Assembly (NCBI GenBank): GCA_013398015.1
Contig: VZRR01005769.1
Coordinates: 1,010,974 to 1,074,973 of the forward strand
DNA length: 64,000 nt
Reading direction: 5' to 3'
Origin: Oreocharis arfaki
Taxonomy: Eukaryota; Chordata; Aves; Passeriformes; Paramythiidae
Under the pieces are notes generated by a model that searched no databases, had not been told where the DNA came from, and saw only the letters and a program-made list of their open reading frames with translations. The position numbers and the translations under genes were made by a program. This document shows positions 54,864 through 64,000 of this stretch, one piece after another (position 1 is the stretch's first letter; each line of letters starts with the position of its first letter).

Positions 54864-55265
54864 ATAAGTGTGGCGACACGATCAAAATTTTAAGCCCCGG
54901 GTACCTCACGTCTCCCGGCTACCCGCAGTCCTACCACCCCAGCCAGAAGTGCGAGTGGCTGATCCAGGCGCCGGAGCCCTACCAGCGCATCATGATCAAC
55001 TTCAACCCTCACTTCGACCTGGAGGACCGCGACTGCAAGTGAGTGAGTCCCGCGCCGCGCTGCGGAGCGCCACGGCGACACCTGCCGGCCACCGCGGGCA
55101 GCGCCGCGGGGCGTGCTCCGGGCCGCAGCGGGTGTGTGTGCCTGTCAAAAATACCTTTCCGGCTTTCTGAGCTTTGTGAGCTGCGTCTGAGCTGCGCCCG
55201 CCCGGTGCGCTGCGGGTGGGTGGCGGTGGTGATGCGCGGCGTGCGGGTGCGGTTGTGGTGAGGCA
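54740..55265. promoter_or_regulatory. CpG-rich patch around NRP1 exon 2
   Basis: CpG density rises again from about 54,740, peaks over and just after exon 2, and falls after about 55,265. Exon 2 codons are strongly GC-ending. The patch may be a small intragenic CpG island, possibly with promoter or enhancer activity, or simply a GC-biased exon neighbourhood. Confidence 0.5.
54864..55038 (+). CDS. NRP1: NRP1 exon 2: first half of CUB domain 1
   Basis: The exon follows a CAG acceptor and ends at the donor AA|GTGAGT. It is 175 bp long, entering in phase 1 and leaving in phase 2. It encodes residues 23 to the first two bases of codon 81. Visible CUB features are Cys25 and Cys52, which pair in the family, the PGYLTSPGYPQSY turn, the CEWLIQAPE strand, and the INFNPHFDLE segment ending in DRDC with Cys80, whose partner lies in exon 3. 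The sequence is nearly identical to the neuropilin-1 a1 domain as I know it. CUB a1 contributes to semaphorin binding. No stop or frame break is present. Confidence 0.95.
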
Positions 55266-58200
55266 CCGTTTGTTGGCCCGCTTGCTTTTTTAAGTCTCTG
55301 AGTTTGAGTTTGAGAAAGGAGTTCCTTTTCTTTCTGTACCCCCACGACTACAAACAGCCCATGGAAGAGACAGGCCATTTATAAATTGCTAAATCTTCTT
55401 AACGCAGAGTTAGTCTAGAATTTACTGTCACCCTTCAAGGGGCAGTGGACTGGAGGACTGATAGTCATATTTCCTTCTATCTCCCTTTGCTGCTGATTTA
55501 TAGCCAGTAGCTTTCCTTTCCCCTCCTCCTGCTCTCCTGTAGTGCTCTGGGAGGAGGGAGCTGAGGCTCCCTTTGTCCCCTGTCCTCACATTCCCTTTGA
55601 CCACCCGTTCCAAAAGTGGAAAGGGGAATCAGAACCTCCCAGAAGTTGTTCTCCACTTTTCCCCAAATCTGCAAATCTCACCACTTGCACAAGGCAACAC
55701 ATGGTCATATCATTCCCCTCTTCCACATGCGCTCTGAGTTCAGCCTGCTTGTTTCACGAAGAAAATATTTTAGTGATTTAAGTATTTCTGGAGTATCATA
55801 GTTATTTAAATATTTCTTGTGTGTCATAATATTTTATCCCCTTCTGATAACTGCAAGAGAGTTGCTGTTCATTAATGTTGCCAGTCAAGATTTTCTCTGC
55901 ATGTCAGGAAGATTAAACTCAATAGCCAGTGGTGTTTGGTATTCCATGGGAGCATACAGGATTTGGTGCTGTAAAATGATGCTCAGTTTATCAGCTGTTG
56001 TGATAGACCATGAGATTAGAGTGTTGGATTTAGGGAAAGAGAGCAACTGTACTCAAGCACTTAATTTTTACCATGCACATCCTTGTCCTATTATTTAATA
56101 AATTGATTACTTAGATCACAATTATTATTTTCTCTTAAAATGAAGCTCATGCATTGTGGAGCTTAGTTGCTGTTTTGTGGTATTTTATAACCACTTATAG
56201 ATCAGCATTTCAGTGCCATAGTTGAGTGATAATGCAGGAAAACCCTGTGCTCATAAAACTAAACTGACTCTTTGCGAAAATGAGTTTTTACTGTGGTGAT
56301 GGAGCTGCAGCTCATATTCACACCATATGTTCACACGCTGACTTCCCATTCTTTAATTTTTAATGTCTTGTACTCCGGCAATGAGTCACTTCCCTGTGTC
56401 TTCTTGATACAGGTTTTGCTTTCATTCTGTGTAATGCTGCTGTTGCTTTAAAATATTTGTCACTCTTTGTCTCTTAGCTAGAAATTAGGAAATTAAATCA
56501 AGCATGTTTCAGTGTCAAATCCTTTTCCTCCCTTGCTAGAACGCATGTTTTTCCAACTCTGTAAAACCAACATGGTCTTTGGCAGCAGTAAAATGGTGTA
56601 CAGCATACAATTATTTGAAGAACAAGTAATCTTTGTGGCACAGTGTTGTGCTAAACAGTGCTAGACTGAGCTGAACTGGGTCCAGGGAAAGGATTGACTC
56701 CCTCCCTCTGTTGCTTCCTTCTCAGTGTTCATTGTCCACTCTCCCCGCTGCATTATTTCTTCCCCTGAAACAGAGCCCAAAGCAGTAATGAGATGGTAGT
56801 GGGTGGAAGGAAGTCTCTCAACAGGGTTGTTTGCATTGTCTTTGCAGTGTGCGATGGTGATGACTTTACCATTATTTTGTCTGTGCTGAAGCGCTAATTT
56901 TCTAGGCTATGCTAAATTACTCAGCTGCTACTTCATTTATATTGAAAATTGCTCTTTTTAACTTGAGAGGGATTGTATTTGTGAAAAAAAAAAACCAAAA
57001 GCCCTAGGACCAGAACAAGAGAAAAATTATTTCAGCAACAGGAATTTGTCAGCAATCTCCGTGGTCTGAAATTTCAGCATCTACTTCAAAATTCACATTC
57101 CTTATACTGAATATTAAATACAAAAGGTGATTAATGCAATAAACGTACTGCAAGACTTTTTTGTTTTCCAGCTAAGTGTATTTTGTTTTTCTAATATGCT
57201 TAGTGTATTAGAAAGTCAGTCTGCAATCTAGAAATGTGTAATTTAGGTTACACTCTAGTTTATTGAAAGGTTTAGCACTGGAAATTAATAACCACTTAAA
57301 TATGAAATGCAGATAGAAAATGAGAGATAAGGGAATTCATGTCTGGGAACAAAAAACGTCCCATACAATTAGAGTAGACTAGAGAAGATTAGCTTGCTGG
57401 CCTAGCTCCCAAAATCCTCTTTATAATGCTGTTCATTGCATCTTGGACCTTAGTTAGCATTGAAAACAGCCTTAACGACAAGGACCCCCTGAGCCCAGGG
57501 AGGGAAACACTGTGACTTTGGAAAGGTTACCTTCTTGTTCCATAGCCCCAACAAGAAAATCAAGAGGCTTTACCTAACTTTCAAAAATACTGCTCTATTT
57601 AGAGGGCTAGATGTATTGAAATGTAAAACCGGTGAAAGGTTGATTCTCTGAGGAGAATCAAAAGCAGCACATTTAAGCATTAGCTGTTACTGAAGCTGTT
57701 CCCAGTTAGTCTCTTTGTATGTTAGGGTTTGGAATTAATTTAAGAATATGCCCTTGATTTACCTACTTATTATGCTATGCTTTAATGAATAAGAATTTCT
57801 CAAATGACTGCTAATAAAATTCATATATGTATGTTTTTCTGACAATCAGGACCATTTGAGTTGTTCTAAATTTCAAGTAAACATGGTAAAAATTCCTTTT
57901 TCTCTGGAAGCATTCCAAAGGACTCAACTTTTACAGTTTTGGAGAATAAAGATACGCAAATAATTAAAAATATGTTCACACAGGTTAGGTTCATCTAATA
58001 AAAAGTCTTCTAAACAGAACTACTGTACCAGCATTATGGAAATACTGGGTTTTGACAAGAAGTACACAAACATGTCGACCACAGATTGTTATCAAGGACA
58101 TATATAATGAAAAAATACATAGTCTCTTTTTAACATTTAACTCTAATGAGTGTTATGCCTCCTCTTCAGGAGGCCAAGAAACAGAAATTATGGTTGTGCT

Positions 58201-61200
58201 TTAAGAGAAAAGAAGTTTTTGTTTGCCATTTTGCCATTTCTCAAGCAAGTCCCAATAACAAGCATGCATTTTTGGAGTCAGGAGCATGGTTAAAGTGAAT
58301 AGGAGAGACAAAACATATGGCCACATATTAGTTAAAATGCTCCAGTGTTTGTTGCATGTGGTAAATGCTTTTCAGCACTTAGTGCAAGCCGTGCAAGTCT
58401 CGTGTTGCTGAAGTATCCTACTGTGTAAATGTAGCCATCTTGAATCTAGTAAAACTTTATACCTAGATAATAAACAAGAATGTCACTGATACAGTACTTT
58501 GAATTTATGGAACTTTTCCGGTTTCCCAGCAATGCACACTATCAGCATGATAATTTATAATGGTTTGTGACAAATGTTGCTGAGCAAAGAGGTGTGTGGT
58601 TACATTCAGATCAGATGTCATTATCTAGGGAGCAATAAAAATTTCACAGACACTAGGTTAAAAACATTAAGAAAATGAATGTGGAGCTTCAGAAGAAAAG
58701 GGCTTAAGAAAGGTGGAGGGTTGGGTAGGGAAAGCTCAATAGTGATTTCCTTACTGACAAATTATTAACTTTGTTGCCAGACTTGACTGTATTTTTTTAC
58801 AAGGTTTTCATAGATATGCCACACAGCACTATTGTTTTAATGGCCATCATTTATAGATGTAGAAAATAAGTATCATCCTTGTTTAACACTTGTGGATTAT
58901 ATTCAACAATGCTGTCAAATCACTCAGAATGGAAAAATTGCCCATTTTGGAAACATCCAAGTCGTAGGAGAGATGTCATAGATAATTACTCTTCATATTG
59001 CACTTACTAAGGATTAGTTACATGGGTGAGAGTAGAGCTGTATAGAAATTGTGGTCAGCTATAGAATACAGAGAAAAAAAATCTATGTTTGTTTATATAG
59101 AAGAAAATGGCTCCTCCAGGTCCTTGAGTAAGGAAGAAAGCAAAGGTATTCAGACCTACAGAGTGAAAATATAGCTCCACATAACTCCCATCGACCTTAA
59201 TGATGTTAGAAATTCATCCATCCATTTTATTTCTAAATAATGTCAATGGATTTATGCTACAAATCTTCAGGTATAACAAACTCAGGCTGGTAAAATAAAC
59301 AGGAGCAAGCGAAATCATGGCTCAGCCTTCCTTCAGTTTCTGCATAGTTTAAGCTTTCACTTGCTTTTGTCTAAATCCTGATTCCTATTCTTCCACGCAG
59401 CAGGGTCTGCTTTGTGCAGACCTTGTGCCTCGCGTTTGTTGCTTTTGTGCAGGGGCAGTTCAAGCCCTTTGGGTTGAGCTGATGGGAGTAAGAGTGCCCT
59501 TGTCCTTGCTGCCCACCTGCAGCACCACTCCAAAGGATCCTGCTGGACTGCCCACTAAGCTGTCAGAAGAGTCCTGCCATCAGGTGCACACAACAGCTGC
59601 TTCCTGGGTGCACCTGGAGCCTGGACAGTCCTGGACTGTTCTCACAAACTGCCCCAAGGACATCTCAGGGGAAAGGGCAGTCTGAGCCCAGTGCAGCCCC
59701 ACTGCCCATGGAAGCATTGGGAACTTTGCCCTCCAGTCCCGCAGAGCTGTCTCCCATCATTCTTGATGACTGTGGGGAAGGGTTCAGTGCAGGCCCCATA
59801 GGACGGTTAATGACTGCATCAGTTGTTCGGATAGCAAATGTCAGTCAGAGCTTCCTAATTCCCCCTGCCTGGCCACCGTGGGGCTCGGCAGGCAGAGAGT
59901 GCCTGCAGCTGATAAGGCAGGGTGAGCAGCAGAGCAGCACAGGAACAGTCACTCAGGTTTGTGGAAGGCAGGGGTTGTGTTTGCCCACTGCTGAGCGGAG
60001 AGGTCTGAAGGAGCCAAGGCCTCCGAGCTTTCCAACAGAAATATGGCTTTACTGGCTTGGCTCCATCAGCTAAGCATCAGCACTGGCCCTTTAGTGGATT
60101 TCAGCAGAGCAGGGTATCCAGGAGAGGTGGAAATGCCCCCTCCTCACTGCTGAGGGCAGCTGGAAGGATGCCTGCACTCCCCTGCTTGCTCTGAACTGGA
60201 TTGACTAATCCTCCCAGCCCACACATGTGCGCTGCACTGCCCAGGCAGAGGTGAGCAATGGCCTGGACCTCTCTCTGTCAAAGCCGGAGCACGATGTGGG
60301 CACCGACATCGTGCAGGGAAGGCCATACCTGGGCTGAAGAGGAAGCATCGTATCCCTTTTGTCTCCCTCAAGAGCCGTTTGGTGATACCAAGAGATTAAT
60401 TGGAAGTACTAAAGGGGTGAAGGGGGCCATCCTGCATTCTGTTCCTAAAACAAGAAACAAGTGGTTTTGGCTTAGTTTGAGATGAGTTGTTGCAGTAGAT
60501 TTGGGGGGCATGCGGTATCTCATGTTTCTGGGTGCACTTTGGGGGAATTTCTCTGCTTTATATAAAGCACGTGACAGGCTTTCTCAGGGAGCACTTAGCT
60601 AGACCGAGACAGCTCTTCTGGTGACCACTGCTGTTTGGTAGCCTCCATAAGGCTGCAGGAAAGGTTTCTGTCAAGGAAAGGAATCAGCCCAGAGCCTGTG
60701 CAGAATCAGGAAAGCAGAAAACCCTTGTTGCACCCCAAAAACTTCTCCTTAATTTAAAGATTCTGCATTATGAAAGTATGTATAGTGTTCTCTTTGCCAC
60801 AAGATTCCACATGTATTTGCACACACAGATGCAGCTATCTAAAGGTGCTGTTATTTTATTATGCTTTTGCGACTAAATGAGAGTTAAAAGAAGTTGGAAA
60901 TTATAGTTTTTCTGATTATAGGGTGTAATGAAGTAATTCCTTTGGTTTTTATCTGAGAAGTTAACTCTTGTGAAGGTCTCTATTGTCAAACTCTTAAACA
61001 ATTCATTCTTTTAGAGTAGTAGTTTGAGGTTTCTCAGGGAAAGGTATTAGGAAATCCATGACCAAACTGCCTGGTCATAGCTAGAGAGTCTGTGCTAGCC
61101 TGTGTTCAGGGCTGAGGGGCTGGATGCAGAGCCAGGTGTTGCACTCTGTTTATGGGTGCGTTCCCTGTCTTGACTTGGGTCTCCATGCAGGAGCATATTA

Positions 61201-64000
61201 AAACTATAAAACCAGTCACATATGGATGTTTCTATTAATCTGAGCAGTTAAGTGTGAGTAGAATTCTATCTAGATGTGCTACAACCAGATGCCCTTCAGA
61301 CAGGAAAAATTTGAGGATCAAATATGGATTCCCTTAAGCCTAATCCTTCATCCTTTCTGTGGACAGAGATAAATAAATTCAGAACAAAAGTCTAAGTCCT
61401 TTCTAAATTGAAACCCAGAGTTGTTGGAATTAGCCCCATGAAACTCTCAATATGTTTTCAGTCAACCCCATACTGCTCTTCTCTCCACGCTCCTCTCCTG
61501 TGCTAATCTCATTGAAACAAAAACCTATGTGTTTCTGTTAGTTTCTTAATTTCTTAATTATAGTTTATTGCAAGCTATAATGTCAGATCATAATTTGATA
61601 ATTATGATATAGAGATTTTTATACAGCTGATGAGAAATGAAATTAAATTATTTTCTTTTTTAATACTTCCAAAGAATGAAATTATGTCTGAAAACTGGAT
61701 ATACATGCACTCACAAGTATATGTCTCGACATATATCATACCAAACTGCTTAGATATAGGCGTATGTTACGTGCACCTCTTTAGGACTGTGCATATATGC
61801 GTGTATTTATGCCTATGTTATAGATTTCTTAGTTTATGTAGAAGTTCCTAAAGTAAATCTACTAATTAAAGTGCTAATACCCATCTTAAGGCTGATAATT
61901 AGGTATAAAGAGAAAAAGAGACAGGATTAGTGTTCAGATCATGTTCCAAATGCCTCTTAATTGGGTGTTTGTAATCAATCCTGATTGCAAGAGGCAGTGG
62001 TTTGGCAGAATAAAGAATGGAAAAGGCTTAGCCCTACTATTTTCCTGTTAGTTGACTTGGCCGTAGTATTTTAGGACAGGATCCAGTGTCAAACAAGGTA
62101 ATTTTGTCAGCCTTAGCAATCCCTACAAAACATTTTAAAAATCTTTTCTAATGACATTTTTTTCAAGCTAAAAACTCTCTCAAGCTAGAGAGCTATTTTC
62201 ATCCAGATTCTTAAAAATTGTTTTCAAGTGAACCACAGGAAAGACTTTGTTCTCTTGGCCTCTATCCACCACTGACTTCAGAAATCATGTCTGAGTTCAC
62301 TGTGGGTTTTTCATTGCATTGACCTTGGTACTTTTCTCACCAAGCCACAGTTTTCCATCATAAAACCACACAGCTTGGTATAATGATTATTTCTTTATCC
62401 CGAGTAACCAAACAATTTTTTAAACAGGGTGACAGATTTCTCTCTTGCACTGTGGGAAGCAAGCACCTGGACCTTTCCAAATAGACTTTTAATGAACTTC
62501 CTGAAGGAGATTTGAGAGAAGTTTAATAAGTCACCTGCCAACTTTTTGGGAGCATAGGTCATTTGCTTTTCTGCAGGAATTCACAAAAATGTGAGAATAA
62601 CCCCCTTCCCAAGTCCTAAACTTCCATGGAGGAAATTGATTTTCATGGGCAATATCAAAGGTTTTTAAAAATGTAACCTCAGAAATCAAATTTCTGATTG
62701 TTTCTCACACATAAGGTACTGTGAAACTCTGTGATCCACAGAGCTGGTTATGAACTGTGTGAACTTTATAATAATTTATTTAAACAGGAACAGATTGTGC
62801 ATATTTAGACTCATCTTACAGGTTAATATCATTACAAGTATTTTACGTAATGCTATAAATAGAAGAATTTAGATGGCTCAAAAGGACCATTGAGAAAATA
62901 TCTCCATATGTGGAAGAGACACCCATTTAATGTGATGATTTCTTCCAGAAGAAACTATATACATCCCAGAAGCACTATAACCAGCTGTTGTTCAGGAGAA
63001 ACTGGGCAGTTGTCTGCTGCCTTCCACGCTGACGTGGAGTTGCAGTGGCCCCATGTCCCATGTCTCCCCTAAATACGGATGGGCTGAGCCTCACAGTGAG
63101 TGAGAGCCTGGGTTAATCCCTTCCCTATGCTCCCAGCACTGGGCCCCCATTGCACATTTGTGCTCTGCGCTGCTCTGTGCCCCCACATGAAGACACAGCC
63201 CATCAGAGCTGTGGTGTGGGAGTGGTATTGGAGCACCCCACTGCAGGTGGGGCAGGACTGACCTCACATTTCAGCCCTGTGCTGAGGCCATGCCATTTTT
63301 TGAAAAAGAAGATACTGTTAGTCCTTTTTCCTTTTTTTTTTTTTCTTGCACATGTCCTTATTAATTGGAGGTTGGTAACCTAGAGAAAACTAGAGGTCTG
63401 CTCACACCCGAGTGATTATTCTGCCTCGAGCTTTGAGAAATGCTCCCTCAAAGCCAAAGTTTTGCTCATTCTCATAAACAGTCACACCAAAGTCAACTAA
63501 AACAAGAGACTCACTTGAGCAAGGCTAATGAGTAGGACCTACGTTTCTGGCACTACACAAATTAATAATTGCTTTTTATAACAGTGGTTTTCAGATATTT
63601 GCCGAGTAATTTACAGTACAGTCGAAGATTCAGCCTCATACTTTGTAGACCACCATAAATAGGTTGTCAGTTCTTCTCCAGCTCTTAGCTGTTACTAGTG
63701 AATGTTTGGGACAAATTGCTAAGTGCATGAGTAAGAATCAAAGTTTGCCTTCTTGTGCCAATCTGTCATTAAGCCAGACAACTTCTGCTGACTTTCTTCT
63801 GATGTATTCATCTGTAACAAGGGAAGCAGATCAGCAATTTAGAAAAGGTTTAGCTTGATCACCATGCAGAAATGCAGGCTATGCTGCCTATTTCCATAGT
63901 GATCACACCACTTTGCCAGATGCAAAATGAGAGGCTTACATCCCTCATGCTAAAAGCCCTTCTTAGAGGAAATCCTAGGCTGTCGCTTCATTTGAGTAGC
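55039..64000 (+). other. NRP1: NRP1 intron 2, 5' part, continues past the window
   Basis: The intron starts GTGAGTGAG. I searched the remaining 8,962 bp for exon 3, which should start by completing Lys81 and continue Tyr-Asp-Tyr-Val-Glu-Val, and did not find it. Most of the intron is AT-rich. Two GC-richer patches occur at about 59,390-60,370 and 63,000-63,290; the short frames in them have no recognisable product. A T13 run lies at 63332-63344. No RNA gene or mobile element could be identified with confidence. Confidence 0.8.

Larger units (their letters stand above)
51153..64000 (+). other. NRP1: NRP1 (neuropilin-1) gene, 5' part only
   Basis: The locus runs from the 5' leader through exons 1 and 2 and into intron 2, which continues beyond the window. 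Neuropilin-1 is a single-pass membrane co-receptor for class 3 semaphorins and VEGF-A, acting with plexins and VEGF receptors at the surface of neurons and endothelium. Its known order is signal peptide, two CUB domains, two coagulation-factor V/VIII domains, MAM, transmembrane segment and short tail. Only the signal peptide and the first half of CUB 1 are here. The start of the interval is approximate because the transcription start is not known. Confidence 0.85.

Noticed and set aside
59175..59210. ACTCCCATCGACCTTAATG, similar to an old amniote repeat
   Set aside because: It is too short and diverged to call without a database search.
55039..64000. Search for NRP1 exon 3
   Set aside because: No segment with an acceptor followed by the expected Tyr-Asp-Tyr-Val continuation of CUB 1 was seen, so exon 3 most likely lies beyond the window.

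Overview
The window looks like vertebrate nuclear DNA, most probably from a bird. It is AT-rich, has few transposons, contains a trace of the avian CR1 LINE 3' end, and carries two short coding exons that read as the start of neuropilin-1 (NRP1). I identify no other protein-coding gene, no tRNA or rRNA gene, no CRISPR array and no bacterial-type operon. An 11-base run of N in the promoter area shows that this is a draft assembly. The avian call rests on the neuropilin reading (a mesothorax of sequence features: chicken-like signal peptide from memory), the CR1 tail and the low repeat density. The species cannot be fixed from the sequence alone.

Layout. Bases 1 to about 49,860 are intergenic DNA upstream of NRP1 and contain only short chance ORFs. 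Inside it I can support an antisense solo-LTR-like element (about 2,545-3,137), an old amniote repeat fragment (about 7,845), a CR1 3' tail (11,446), a perfect 25-bp tandem duplication (18,396), an A-rich simple repeat (29,613), a roughly 1-kb fossil of an L2-clade LINE reverse transcriptase (about 36,745-37,800), another old repeat fragment (45,699), a GGTT microsatellite (48,242) and an 18-bp minisatellite (48,921). Bases 49,860-51,830 form a CpG island that serves as the likely NRP1 promoter and 5' leader. The island holds GC boxes, a candidate 5'UTR intron and upstream ORFs.

NRP1 exon 1 (coding part 51,536-51,602) encodes the signal peptide. Intron 1 is 3,261 bp. Exon 2 (54,864-55,038) encodes the first half of the first CUB domain and lies in its own CpG-rich patch. 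Intron 2 starts at 55,039 and runs past the end of the window, so exon 3 and all later domains are missing.

I looked for an undescribed biological system and did not find one. The observations most worth following up are the unusually readable L2 reverse-transcriptase fossil, the uORF pair and ambiguous splicing in the NRP1 leader, and the repeat structure of the antisense LTR.
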